A DNA stretch of 64,000 bases from Tetraselmis striata (lineage: Eukaryota > Chlorophyta > Chlorodendrophyceae > Chlorodendrales > Chlorodendraceae): assembly GCA_006384855.1 (NCBI GenBank), contig VCJN01002511.1, forward strand, positions 18,728 to 82,727, read 5' to 3'. How positions within the stretch are numbered: position 1 is the first letter of the stretch; each line of letters begins with the position of its first letter. The notes under the pieces were generated by a model that saw only the letters and a list, made by a program, of their open reading frames with translations, had not been told where the DNA came from and made no database searches. Shown in pieces: positions 34,167 through 46,276 of this stretch. The translations under genes and the position numbers were made by a program.

Positions 34167-35054
34167 TCATTCGTGCTCACCTTCGCGACCGCGTCCACGT
34201 CCGCCACCACGTCCTCGCCCACGCCCGCGGCCTGCAGCTGCAGCCGCTACTCGAGAAGTAGCGGTCGCCTTGGCGCTGCTGGCTACGGTCGCCTCGAAGA
34301 CACGACGCTCGTAGTCTCTCATCAGGTCCCCAAAAATCGCAGAACCCAGATGCTCCGCAGCGGGCTGAAAATGCTGAGCTCGCAGCACATCCAGAACGCC
34401 TTGGTCACCGTGCACACGCTTGATCTCATTCAGCCTCCGCAGGAAGGCTAGACGAAAACGAAACGCCTTGTCGATGGCCTCGGCGTGATTCCGAGCTCTC
34501 GCGAGGTAGGGGGTGAAGTCCTGGTTAGTGGTGGGGACGTAAGGTAGCAGCTCGTCGAGCGCCACGAAAAGGGCGGCCATGTGAGCCCCGAAACACGACA
34601 TCCACAAGTACTCCTCCTGGGCCGGCAGACGCCGGTCATCCTGCTTGAGGTACTCGTTCGTTAGGTCGGTGCTCAATGGGAAAAGTCCAGGCACTCGGCT
34701 GACCGGTCGAACGGCCTCGTAACCAGACTCTGCTCTCTGCAGTAGCTCTGGCACCGCGAGGTAATCATCCTCGGCACTCACGGATTTTGCTCCGACATGG
34801 CCGCTCTGGGCTAGCTCTAGCAAGTCGGGGCGCTCTGCGGCTCCCCCGCTGCCTGTCGGCTGTCCCGCGAAGCGCTGCCCGGAGCCGGAGCCATGTGCCC
34901 CTTCTCCATCAACAACGCGATCACGAGCCGTCAATTGTGCCACAGCTGTAGCCAATGCACGCACATCTGCTTGCAACGACGTGAGCGTCGGCTCAACGAC
35001 GGGTTCTTCTCCATCTGACATAGTAACGCACGGACGTACGGACGAGAATATCAC
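34167..35054 (-). CDS. Gag-like ORF1 of the YR element
   Basis: 295 codons open; a better start is the Met at 35021 (MSDGEEPVVEPTLTSL). A short coiled-coil-like N-terminus (LQADVRALATAVAQL) is followed by a helical body (EEYLWMSCFGAHMAALFVAL, RARNHAEAIDKAFRFRLAFL, VLDVLRAQHFQP) and an Arg/Gly-rich tail (GRGRGRGRGGGRGRG) suited to nucleic-acid binding. The position ahead of a YR gene and the degenerate second copy at 8.7-9.8 kb support an element-encoded structural protein. No zinc knuckle seen. Confidence 0.6.
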   Translation of the reverse strand: MIFSSVRPCVTMSDGEEPVVEPTLTSLQADVRALATAVAQLTARDRVVDGEGAHGSGSGQRFAGQPTGSGGAAERPDLLELAQSGHVGAKSVSAEDDYLAVPELLQRAESGYEAVRPVSRVPGLFPLSTDLTNEYLKQDDRRLPAQEEYLWMSCFGAHMAALFVALDELLPYVPTTNQDFTPYLARARNHAEAIDKAFRFRLAFLRRLNEIKRVHGDQGVLDVLRAQHFQPAAEHLGSAIFGDLMRDYERRVFEATVASSAKATATSRVAAAAAGRGRGRGRGGGRGRGREGEHE

Positions 35055-35134
35055 ACTCGGATGGCGAGCCGGGTGTGGTCTTGAACAACCTAGGGTGACC
35101 TTGCTCGCAACGGGTTACGAGACAGTTTTTACAT

Positions 35135-35321
35135 CGCTGCGTGGAACGCAGCGAAAACTGGAAGATGGCAGGCTCAGCTGTTCTGGCTGCTTTTATGTCT
35201 ACTCGTGCTGCACCCAACAAGGGCGCAACAACAGTTACTAGTTCCCGTACCACTGTGCAGCACTTGTAGCTGAAAAGCGGTTAGGTCAAGGATGGAAACC
35301 CCATAAACTAGTTTAGATCAT
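35135..35321 (-). repeat. A1 direct repeat of YR element copy 2
   Basis: 187-bp partner of 32247-32433. Sequence beyond 35321 differs from that beyond 10074 in copy 1, so this is the element's 5' limit. Confidence 0.95.
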
Positions 35322-35698
35322 ACCTTAATACCTGTACTGGTCTCCATACAGTAGGTACACCGAGCATGCCAAGGGGCGGTGATGGTGGTGGCGGCAACTG
35401 CGTCGATGAAACACCGACTTGTTTGCGGCGCACCCGCTCGAGAGTTCGCAGCTGAATACCCCCTTTCGCCTGGCGCCGTCGCTAGCGCCGGTTGTTGTTC
35501 GCATCAGCCAAGTCTTATCAACCGTTAAAATTCGGTGCCTGCCGTGAGTGGCGGTGCGGTCGTTATCCGTTCTGGAATAAACTGCGCGGGTACCGCGATA
35601 ATATCTCCGGCGACCTCGGAACAAAGCATCAGTACAGGCACTCAAAGTCGGGCACTACTGCCAGTACGGCTGCTGCTGCTCCCGTTGGCGCAGCAGGG

Positions 35699-38354
35699 AT
35701 GGCTCGCTTCCCGAGCGACCGCGGGAGCGAGCTGGACGCACCCTCCCCCTGCTGCATAGGCGCGCAGGCTTTTTCCGGCAACCCGCTCGCCAAGCCCCAC
35801 CTGCTTCCCTGCAGAGACGACATCGCGGGCCCGCAAGCGCAGTTCCTGCTGGTTCACGGCCGCTCGTTCGCGGTGCTGCACATGGGCGATGTCAAGGTCC
35901 CCCCGTTACCCCCCCGCCCCCCCCCCCCCCCCCCCCCCCCCCCGCCCCACAGGCAAATCGGTAGTAACGGCGCTGAAACTTGTGGGGCGCAGGCACCGGA
36001 AATGTGCTGGATGACGCAAGCCGAGATCAGCCGGGCCGGCGAGCTGCGCGTCACGCCGGAGGGAAAAGTCGACAGCACCCGGGACGACCGCCAACTGATT
36101 CCGCTCTTCCTCGGGCAGTGAGCCTCCTCCCGCTCGCCCGCTGCGAGTACTCGAACATCGGAACTGTACTCCCGACCAGCTCCTCGCCAACCTCTGCGCC
36201 GCTGTAGACCATGGGCAGAGCTCCACCATAGGCCCCTTGGCGCGCTCCCGGCGCTGAGCCCTGACGTGTACGTGTTTTTCTGCTTTTTGCGCCCCACTCC
36301 CAGGACTCTCGACGGCAAGCTCTGCTACGCGGTGTCGATGTACATGGGAGGTACGCTCACACCGCCGTGCAGTCTGGGTCGCAGCCGACGGCGGCTATAA
36401 GGCCTGTCGGGAAGCGGGCCGCGACTTCCCTGTGCCTGCTCGCCCTGGGCCACGGCCATGGCGACCTCACAGGGGTACATACTTGAGTGCAGCGTGTTGT
36501 GGGACGGCTCGGGCAGGCGTAGAGGGCATCGCCGACAGCCACAGAACCCCGCTCGGTCCGGACTCCTCAACAGTTATCCCGGGTAGAATATCCATCCTCG
36601 GTCATCTTTGCCCCCACTGACTGCCCTGGCGCCCCAGCAGGCTCGGACGCCGCGCGGGAGGAGCTGGACGCTCACCTGCGCGGGATGGGGCTGAGGATGC
36701 TCCCGATGCGGACTGCCCTGGGCCAGCTGTCGATGCAGAATATCGCTGTGGCGGGCAACGCCATCGCGCTGGCTGGGTGGCACCACGTGGGGGCGCCCGC
36801 TCAACGGCACTGCGGTCTTACTTACTGCCATCAGCCGCGCCGCCACCAAACATGCCGTGCACGCTCACATGAGGTTTTGAGGTCTCCCGCCCAGCACACA
36901 CGCCTCCCTTCATCTGCGGCGTGTCTCTCACCCCCCCCCCCCCCCCTCCCCCCGTCCCAACCTCCAAACCAACCCCTGATGTGCAGGCCAACATGTTTTG
37001 CGGGAAGTGCGGCTCGCCCACCAGGGCCTCCGCGCTCGGCGCCAGGCGCATCTGTGTGGCGGAAGCCTCGCACCGCTTCTACCCCAGGACAGACCCAGCG
37101 GTGCGCCTCCCTTGGACGCTGCCCCCAGGCGCTGTCCATACAATCTGCCTGCTGCCATTGGCTGCTACCCCCCCCCCCCACCACCACACATAGCCCATGA
37201 TCCATGCATACTCGTGCATGTCGAGGCGTTCATGACAAGGTCCAGCGGATCGAGGGAGGGTGCTGCCGCCGGTCCCGGCAAAGGCATGCCGGAAACAGGG
37301 TGGATGGGAGGGCGGCTCCAGGCTTCCGCTGATTTGGCTGTGGCCATGCTCCCGTTGGCAGGTCATCATGCTGGTGGAGGATCAATCAGGGACCCGCGCG
37401 CTGCTCGGGCGCCGTCCGCACTCATCCGAGGGCGCATTCACGGCGCTCTCCGGCTTCATCGACGTCGGCGAGAGCATTGAGGAGGTGCGGCGCTGCGCGA
37501 CTGCCTCCACAGGGCCCGACGGGGGGGGGTCGATCCCGTTGCCCAGCCGTCCGGCCTCTCTCTCACTCAATTAGGGACCGCTGGTTTTGCAGGCTGTGCG
37601 GCGTGAAGTGTGGGAGGAAGCTGGCGTGGAGGTGGGCATTGCGCAGGCTTGCCTGGCTGGCCACTTGTTACCTACGACAGTGGCCTTCCCCCTCCCCCCC
37701 CCCCCCCCCCCCCCCCCCCCGCCTGGTTCTCTTGCCGCCCTGTTTGCACCTTACAGAGGCTGGCCTCCTGGGCACAGGTTGGAGCCGTCAGCGTTCTAGG
37801 GAGCCAGCCGTGGCCCATCGGTCGAGCCGGCTCAAACGAGCTGATGATCGGCTGCTTTGCCAAGGCGCTCTCTGACAATATTACCGTCAACACGGATGAG
37901 GTCGCAGCCCCCCCCCCCCCCCCCTCCCCCCCCCCCCAAACCTGGCAAGGGATGCTGCAATTCTGGATAAAGGCATGCCAATGCTCACCGCAGTTTGCTG
38001 GCCAGCGCGCTGAGTGCCGTTACCGCGCCTGTGCCACCAGATGATGGAAGTGAAGTGGTACAGCCGCGAGGAGCTGCGCGCCGCTCTCGCCAACAGCCTG
38101 CTGGAGGAGAACCCCTTTGCAGGCGCGCTGCTCCACTGCCCCTGTGCCTGCCGGGTGCTCGAACCTCAATGGCATCCAGGCAATGCCTCAGCTGCATGTG
38201 CGTGTCCCTTCGCGGCTGTGTGTTTCCGCCCGCAGGCGGCGAAGGCAGCAACGAAGCGCAGCGATTGTACTTGCCGCCGCCCTTTGCGATCGCGCACCAC
38301 CTCGTCAGGGCCTGGGTCAACAAGGCGTATTTGGACTGCGACGCCCGGCTGTAG
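35699..38354 (+). CDS. NUDX19: NAD(P)H pyrophosphatase, Nudix hydrolase of the NUDX19 type
   Basis: Splits NADH/NADPH into NMNH and AMP or 2',5'-ADP, in plants in plastid or peroxisome. Exons: 35699-35896, 35993-36117, 36304-36350, 36641-36786, 36987-37100, 37362-37484, 37593-37631, 37778-37900, 38041-38122 (GC donor), 38236-38354; phases agree, 371 residues. N-terminus has the plant-type AQAFSGNPLAKP; then the NudC-like N-terminal domain, a zinc ribbon (ANMFCGKCGS), FYPRTDPAVIML, a perfect Nudix box across the 37484/37593 junction (GFIDVGESIEE then AVRREVWEEAGV), the NADH-specificity motif GSQPWP, and C-terminal FAIAHHLVRAWVN. Only one Cys is visible in the second zinc pair. It ends ...DARL, and ARL can act as a type 1 peroxisomal signal. 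An upstream Met in the same frame exists at 35492 but adds no conserved sequence. Confidence 0.94.
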
Positions 38355-39302
38355 CCACGCCTAGCCAGGCGGACGGTGCCCGCGCCTTGCTTGCTACCCA
38401 GCCCACATACCCACGATCGGGGACACCCACCATCTGGTGACGAAGTAATGCGGAATGTGTCAGGCGCTTCCATCCCATCCCGGCACAAAGCCGGCTATGG
38501 CCTGCCCACGCGGTGGCACCGTTTGCATCGGAAGAAGGGCGCCAGCGACAGCGCACTCAGTCATCTGAGGCGCCCCTTGTTGGATGGCGTACCCAGGTGG
38601 ACTGGCAGCTCGTGCGGCGATGGAGCAGCAAATGAGCTGGCCTCCTTAGTTATCGCACACCCACTGAAAGGAGTGTGCGCTGTATGGTATGCAACCGACC
38701 GGGCACTTGTAATACAGCTATGAGTATACAGTAATGGGCCGCTGCCTCAATACATGCTCTGTTGCACACAAGCATCTAAACGATAATTGCCAGAAAGAGC
38801 ACATGACATTCTTCACTCAGCTTGGCTCTCATAATTCAGCTAAGCCGGTGTAGTTTTCCCCCAGGCTGACGCTGATCCGCCACGCCTGGTCATGTAGCAA
38901 CTAGCGGCCTCTCCATGTACCACGGCTTAACTTGCTTCGGTCGCCTTTCTTCCAAACATGAATATATAATATTTACAACACTCCACATCACCCGCGCAGA
39001 CGTGTACGCCCTTGTTTGTACATCGCGCACGTCAGCCATGGCCACTGTTTCCTGTTGCTCGTCCAGCGGATGAGCGGTCGCCAGTGCCGATGCCGCCAGC
39101 AGGTCATCTCTTGCCTTTACGGCATCGCCAGGCGGGTACTCTAAACAGATCGCCACCCTTGCTGGATCGTTTCATCATGCGGAGTCCCAAATTGGTGTGT
39201 GTGTGTGTGTGTGTGTGTGTTTTCCTCTATATACATCATTGTGCCTGCCTCCCAGCTCTCTGCGTCTCCACCATTTCTTGGCCGGTGAACTCGTACGAAG
39301 CC
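38355..39302. other. convergent intergenic region
   Basis: Lies between the 3' ends of NUDX19 (+) and the membrane protein gene (-). Holds a TGTAA at about 38706 and a (GT)n run at 39195-39220. No gene seen. Confidence 0.5.
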
Positions 39303-39809
39303 TCAGAGCTGGCCAGAGGACGACGCGCCTTCGCCGACGCCACCCTTGGGCTTGGGCTTGTCGTCCACGGGAGGCACAACCGCGAGCCTCACCTCGCCCG
39401 CGTGCACCGGTGTTGGCCCAGCTGCGGGCCGGCTGACCACACGCGCCGTCGACAATTTCTTGTAGTACAGCGACGCAACGGCGATGGTTGTGACAAGCCC
39501 GATGCTGCCCATGACAATGGCGGCTATCATGAGCGCCTTTTCGTTGAGCTGTACGTTGTGCGCCTGACTGGGGACCCTTACGGTTGCGCGCCCAATCACT
39601 GTGCTGGGCTGCTGGTCGGGTGCATCGCTAGACTCGGCACCCGGTAGCCCGTCGTGTTGAGCACCGTCCTTGCCCGGCTTCGGCTTCGCCGCAGAGTCCT
39701 GCGCCGGTGGATTCCATCAGTAGCGTCTTAATGACTTTGCATGATTTAGCAGCCTAGTTAATTTCGTTCATAATATATGTACAGTATGTCATGGACATAC
39801 AAATATATG

Positions 39810-39840
<31 letters not shown>

Positions 39841-39941
39841 ACACATACATACGTGCGTACATATACTATAACATTATGTATCTGTATGTATATATGTGTA
39901 CATGTATATATATACATATAGTACTGTATGCACATGCTGCG

Positions 39942-39980
<39 letters not shown>

Positions 39981-41592
39981 ACACACACTGTGTGTGTGTG
40001 TGTCTGTGTGTGTCAGTGTCTGTGTGTGTGTGCGTGCGCGCACCATGTACATACAGCAATCGAACCAGCACATAACCCCGAGCTCGTCCTCCGACAGCCG
40101 GGATGTCAGAGTACGCACCTGCTCAGTAGACCTAAGGACGCTGTCCAAGTCGTCCAGCATCATAGAACTCGGGCCGCTTTGAGCGCTGACGCCTGCGCCC
40201 TCGTGCTGGTCGTACTTCGAGTCCTGATTGGCGCTCGTCTCCTCGTCGCCTGCACGACGCACCCAGCCTCCCTCGCAACCCCTGCGGGTATCGGGATCGT
40301 AGCGATCTAGGAACTCGCCGTGCACATCGTCCACTTGGAGAAGGTCACGGCCTCGAGCCGATATCGAATAAGGGCGGCCTCGTCCCCCGCTGGTGTCGTC
40401 GTCGTCGTCGTCACCGTCGCTGTCGTCATCGTTGTCGACAGGGGCGCGCGCAGGATGCTCCCATGTGGTCACCCAAGCGGCACGCCCATCCGGCAGTTGA
40501 TCCATCCGCGTGCGTGCACCGCCATTGTTGCCGCTATTGAAGTTGAGAGCTTGACCGACCCAGTCCAGGATGGAGTCAAAGAAGTGATCCCACTCGCTGC
40601 TGCTTCGGGTCGGGGGCTGCTGAGCGCGGTCGTTCGCGTTGGCGAGGTTTCGGTAGAGGTCCGAGTCCGCCAGCTTCAGTGCGTACACTATCGCGAGCAC
40701 TGACGGCTCATCATCCACGTCGAACCAACCGAGCTGGTTACGCGCAAGCTGCTTGACAACGGAAGTTACCTGGCGGCGGAAGGGTGGGCGCATTATGATG
40801 ACGAGCGAATGTTTTCAGTACTTTTCTTGCTGCGTGTGTGAGGTCGATATTACCGGATAAATAACAAAACTGTGATAAATATCAGAAATGACGAAGATTA
40901 TACCGGAATAAATCGTGCATTTTATCGTACCTGGTTGCAGTCTACCACAGTTCTATCCGTCAGAACGCTGTGAAGCTCCACTGGGGTTGAATTCAGAGCC
41001 CAGAAGGTAAGCGCGTCGCCCGCCTCCGTCACCCCAGCTCCCTCGCGCGTAGCTGCAACCTCATCAAGAACCCATCGGAAGTCCACGAGGGCCTGCGTGG
41101 CATTCAGTTTGCGCACGAGCTCCCTATCCTCCACCAGCGCTGTCACGCACTCGGTGAAGTCGCTGCGCTGGCGGTTAGACATGCCGAATGGCTCGCCCCG
41201 CAGCTCTGTAAGAGCCTCGAGGCTGAACACCAGGCTCCCACCGCAGGCCGGGCGGGTATCGTTGACGAGCAAGCCTGGGCAAACAGTGCTTTCAGTCAGG
41301 TTTCAGTGCCGTCATCTGGGCGGAACTTTTATCCCATTTTCGTCGCGACTGGCGTGGGTGGGTGTGCCTCCCCGAGGGGCCATGACGCCCCGGGACACAG
41401 GAGCGCAGCATTCAACACGGTGCGCACGGTGCGCTAGCTAGCAAATCGGGACACGGCTTAATGTACGTTACTGGCGGTCTTGACCGCCGCGCGCTCACCG
41501 TCGATCCCGACCCATTCAGTGGCGCCGACCGCCACCACAAACGCAGCGGCTAGCATCCAGCCTGCCCACACAGCATGTCGCTGCATACGCAT
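39303..41592 (-). CDS. unrecognised secreted/type I membrane protein with acidic region
   Basis: Four exons: 41592-41499, 41274-40931, 40769-40044, 39698-39303, all GT-AG with matching phases, 519 residues. It starts MRMQRHAVWAGWMLAAAFVV, a clear signal peptide likely cleaved near VGA. The ectodomain contains NAT and NST glycosylation sequons (about residues 90-130), a predicted helical part (SVVKQLARNQLGWFDVDD...), an Asp-rich run (DNDDDSDGDDDDDD) and a Ser/Gln-rich stretch. One hydrophobic segment, ALMIAAIVMGSIGLVTTIAV, is followed by YYKK and a tail of about 55 Pro/Lys-rich residues. I recognise no family; enzyme motifs are absent. The exon 3 donor (at 40044) is the least certain junction because a microsatellite follows it. 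Gene reality is supported by four consistent splices plus signal peptide and anchor. Confidence 0.65.
39810..40035 (+). repeat. compound TA/TG/CA microsatellite
   Basis: Alternating purine-pyrimidine sequence filling most of the last intron (39699-40043) of the membrane-protein gene. Confidence 0.9.
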
Positions 41593-42591
41593 GGCGTCAA
41601 TATCCAGCGCGGGGTAGGTATTCGTGCAGGAGCGAACGAGCGAGAAGCGCTAGGGTGGAGTCAGGCAATCTTGTTTCTGCTGCTGTGTCCCGTCAACGGC
41701 TGCGCGGGACTGTATTTCCATCCGCCAGCCAGGCAGAGCGGCGGCAGGCAGACTGCTACAATAGGGTACAGGTACAGATGTACAGTAGGGTAGTGTCGGT
41801 ACCTGGTATGAATCACAAAAAGGCCAGAGACATCAAAACCACCGCCACAAAAAGCAGTACAAAGACGAGAAGATCGCCGCCTAAAAGTGTCGGTGTACCC
41901 GCATACCTGATAAGGGTTAACCGTTAATTTTAAATCCTTACGTGTACAGGTAGACAAAGGATCACTGGTCGCAACTACGAGTACGCGCGCCGTCGCCATC
42001 TTCGTCGGTAGTCATCGGCGCGGACAAGTTATCCGCGTTACGCGTGTCGTCTATTATGCAAGTACCTCCTACCAGTGCTCGTAACCAATCGTACGAGGTT
42101 TTCCCGATATTATCCTGGAATTTATTGCGTGCGCGATGCCAAAAAACGTGACGGTGCGTAGCTTCGCATTTCATCGAATCATCGTCGAGGGAAGGAATGT
42201 GGGACCAGGCAGGATTGATTGATATGTATCGACATGTATATATCGTGCAAGGCCTCCCCTGCATGCCGTGCTGTTGGAGCTTTGGAGGGCGGAAAGAATG
42301 AACGCGGCACGGGAACTGCTTACCTAAAACCACTTACGGGGGCTGGCACAATGATTTCTCACGCAGCGATGATTATGGATTTCTCATTGACCACGCCAGT
42401 GTTCCAGCGCGCGCTTCATGCGACACGCATCATGGCGTGTAAGACTATAAAGCAAGCCGCCCGCATGTCCAACCAGGAGGTAGCGTCTCCATGCATGGGG
42501 AGTATCGCATCTTGGGTTGGCGAGTATCCTGCTTGTCGGCACCTCGGCCGCATCCGTGAGAGGACCGCCTGTGCACGCCGACAACCGCCCT
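41593..42591. other. intergenic spacer, membrane protein gene to DIS3
   Basis: Both flanking genes are on the minus strand, so this holds the DIS3 3' flank and the promoter of the membrane protein gene. No ORF with a motif and no clear repeat. Confidence 0.5.
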
Positions 42592-45500
42592 TCACGTCTC
42601 GGCCTGCTCCTTGAGGTTCAGCCCCACAAGTCGCCCGCAGATCTCGCTCTCCGGGAGGTCGTCCCAGCTGGCCAGGTCCAGGCGCAGCTGTCGCCGCCGC
42701 CCCGTCGTCTCCTCCACCTTGATCACCACCGCCACCTGCGCGCAGAGTGAGCCGAAGTCAGATTCCGCGGCAATGCCAGATGGGCCCAGCAGCAATCGTG
42801 TCATCACGAGGAAGGAGCCTATCGCTAATGACAAAACAATGAACAGCTTGTGCCTTCCTCACTCCAATGCCTTGATTATACAGATAATGTTAGTACGCTG
42901 TCACACCCCCAATGTAACATTTATAATATATACAAAGATCGGCTCTTTTGGCTATGCACACGAAGTCGCCACTGCCAAGTGCATGGATACCCAAAAGGGG
43001 CAGCGCAATGGCAGTGATGATTCCACGACGCAAACCACCGATGCGTGGCGCGTCCGTTGTTACCTTGTCAAACAGCGTGTACTTTTGGTTGCCATCCTTG
43101 GACGTCACCGACTGCGCCTTCTCGTCCAGCACAAACTCATCGCCGGCTGCTGTCGCCGCTGCGGCGGCGGCGGGCGCCCCCTTCCGCTGCTGCGAATCCA
43201 GCCACCGGCGCCACGGCACAGCGCGGTCAGTGTCAGGTTAAAGCAACACCCAGAAAGTGGGCCATCCTGCGTGCAATCGATGCCGAAATCCTGGAGTCTC
43301 TTGCCCCGCTGGTACAATGAGACCGCCACCCAGGCGGGCAGTCTCTGTGGGGCTCGGGCGGAGCCCAGCAGAGGCGGGGGCGGATTGTGTCTCCACCTGC
43401 TCGTTCTTGTCGGTGAGGAAGACGGGGCCCTCGATGCCGTACTTGGGGACGAAGACCACCAGCGCGTTGGCGCGCACCCTGATCACGCGCGCGTCGGCGA
43501 GGAGCGTGCGGCCGTAGAAAAAGACGAGGGTGTGCAGCTCCACGCTCGCGCGGCCCGCCATCTGCGCGTTGTGATGCCGCTCGTTGAGGTTGCTCACCAC
43601 GCCGCGCATGCCCAACCTGCCCCAAGCCAAGCCGCAGCAGAGGTTGGCGCGACAGACAGAGCGTTGTCAACTAGCGCAGCATTGTGACGGCGCATACGTG
43701 TATGGAGGATTAACATTGTCAAATATGAAGTAACTTGACAGTTGAATCAGCGATGCGTCGATTGTTCAGAAAATTTTAAAATAAAGGGTTCTATATCACT
43801 GGCCTACAGTTCCATGAATCGCATTGCCAGCGCTTTGAAGTACCAGAGTTTTTTTTCCATTACCAGCAGCGAGTAGCGAGTACCAGTCCTCATAGACTCC
43901 CAACCGTGAGATCGTAATCGGACGGCTGTGTAATTAAGGACCGTGGGTGGGTGGGCGGGCGGGTGGGTGGGTGGATTATAGTACTTAGTAGTACATGCCA
44001 GTAGATAAGCGCTTTAGTCATGCACCTATAGGCCCGATCCGCTGCACTATACGGGTACTACACGGGTACCCGTACGGCAATAAAGCTCACCGCCGAAAAA
44101 TCGACGCTTCGCTGGATAATAGGTATGTAGAATGGCTATGGTAGGCACAAGATGAATTGCAGACGTGTTGGCTTTTTCATACTAATGGTGATACGGAAGA
44201 TACGCGGATATTTGGTCGGTTCGAGGCCACAAATCGCAGGATTGTACCACGTGCGGTACAACCCCGCGATGTGTGCCGTCTAGCGTATCACAGGGCACCC
44301 GTGCATGTCCCTCTGGTTGGCATACAAAGCGCACTCAGTCGACACAATCACCCTAAGCCCAGGACAAAGACGGCCGAACCTCGCGGGAATTCCAGGCGCC
44401 CTTGCCCCACCATTCCGATAACTTGTGACATTGATGCCCGGGTCGTATTATGCATGTGCAGCGGCGTGCGCTTGGCCACCTTTCGATGAGATAGAAAGGG
44501 TTTTCTTTTGATAGAAGGATGTGCGTTGTCGGAGAGGCATGTCGGGGAGGATGGCGCCCAGCCAGGGGGAGCGAAGTATCAGCACGAAAATGCCTCTACC
44601 CGGGCGAAGTAAAACAAAGCGGCAGGCAGAGGCGGGGTGACTGCGCGGCGCCTGGGCGGGGGCGAGGGGGAGGTTCGGGGGGGGGGGGGTCACTTGTCGC
44701 GCGCGCTGTCCGGCAGCGGCCTGAGCCCGATGGACGCTGCCAGCAGGCGGTGCACCGTGACGTCCGCGTAGCGCCGGATGGGGGAGGTGAAGTGCGTGTA
44801 GGTGGACGCCGCCAAGCCTGCCGAGACCCAGGCGGCGCGTTCACGTGGCCAGCGTCAGCAAACAAACCGCGGTGGCATTCTTCCGCCGGTAGGCTGGGAG
44901 ACAGCCCAGCCGACCCCGCCCCCGCATCAGGGACTCCGCTGCCACCGCATCAGCGCTTTCCGCTACTCCAGGTCCTCCTCTACCCGTGCTGTCAGTGTGT
45001 ATCTGCCCGCCATCCCGGACGAGTTTCCACAACAAGTATTGTGCAGATCCGCGGAGACGGCGCCCGTTACGCCTCGGTACTCCTTCGCCACCCGGTATGG
45101 TGTCCTGTGGCATGTCTTACGTATACATGCCCATGGACATCGCACAAAACACCTTATTATTCATCACATAGTATGGTCAATACATGACTGGACATTTATC
45201 CTAATATCGCTACGAGCCCGAACACTCCCAGCCGATACATATTCACTGCTCGTGTATTAACGGCTGCTGCGTAAGCGCCTGTGGCGGCGGCGTGAACGCG
45301 CATCAGTACCGCGGTGCGAAGGGGCGGCACGCAAGCACGCCGTCTCCTAGCACCTCCCGTTTGAAGCAGTCACATGGCCTCCCCCGTATTAGTACAATGG
45401 CGCATTTGAGAGCAGGGGTGGCTGGACGAACCGTAGTGGTGGAACTCTGGTGCGGCCAGGTCACCCGAGCAGAAGTAGAGCGCCTGCGCACATCGCCATG

Positions 45501-46187
45501 CGAGGGAGCGAGCAGTGCGCTGAGTCAGCTGCGCAGAGAGGAACGGGAGATGGGATGAAGCGGGGGGGGGGGGGGGGGGGGGACCTGCGTCATGCAGCGC
45601 GTGGTCATGATGCGGATGAGCTTGTTGAAGTACCCGTCGTTCGCGCGCACCGCGCGGTCCAGGGAGTCCGCCAGCGCCTGAAGGCAGCGGCCCATCCAAG
45701 TCAGGGGCGGGCCGGTCACGAGCCTGCCTAGGGCATCCCGCCCGCCCGGTTGCAGCATACATTGGAGGTTCACGATGACGCTGAGCAGGTGAATGGGGCA
45801 GATGGGGCTGCCAATGGGTGCAGCAGGCTGTCATGCGAGCTGGTGCGGTGGAAAGTACTGAGCCTCGTGCTTGGGCATTGCCGGAGTTAGGGCGAGGGGG
45901 GGGGGGGGGGTGCCTTGGAGCTGCTGGTGTCGATGGCGATGCCGGCGGCCGCGGCGGCGCGCAGGAGCGGCTCAAACTGCCGCGGCGCAGGCGTGGCGTG
46001 GCGGCGGAGGACGGCCAGGCTCGGGAAGCACTGCCCCACGAGAGGAGAGTAGAAGGGGGGGGAATCAGTGGCGATCAGTCAGCCGGCTATCGCTCAGCCA
46101 TACGAGTGATGCAGGCAGGCAGGCAGGCAGGCAGCGGGGAATGAGCACGGTTTGGGTTCGCTATATATATGTATATGTATATATATA

Positions 46188-46276
<89 letters not shown>

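Larger units (their letters stand above)
32128..35321 (-). mobile_element. tyrosine-recombinase retroelement with split direct repeats (PAT/Ngaro-like), copy 2
   Basis: Read on the minus strand: A1 repeat (35321-35135), Gag-like ORF (35054-34167), YR gene (about 33560-32510), B1 motif (32458-32433), A2 repeat (32433-32247), about 95 bp, B2 motif (32153-32128). An A1-ORFs-B1-A2-B2 order is the split-direct-repeat arrangement known from DIRS-group PAT and Ngaro elements. Those elements also carry reverse transcriptase and RNase H between Gag and YR; here only about 550 bp separate the two and no RT motif is present. The A repeats (187 bp each) show one difference by eye, so the structure is young, yet the YR gene is broken. 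Confidence 0.75.

Noticed and set aside
34167..35054. Host gene interpretation of the Gag-like ORF
   Set aside because: It lies inside matching direct repeats, precedes a YR gene and has a decayed second copy at 8.7-9.8 kb.
44157..44489. Plus-strand 110-codon frame
   Set aside because: Lies in a DIS3 intron, no motif, no splice partners.
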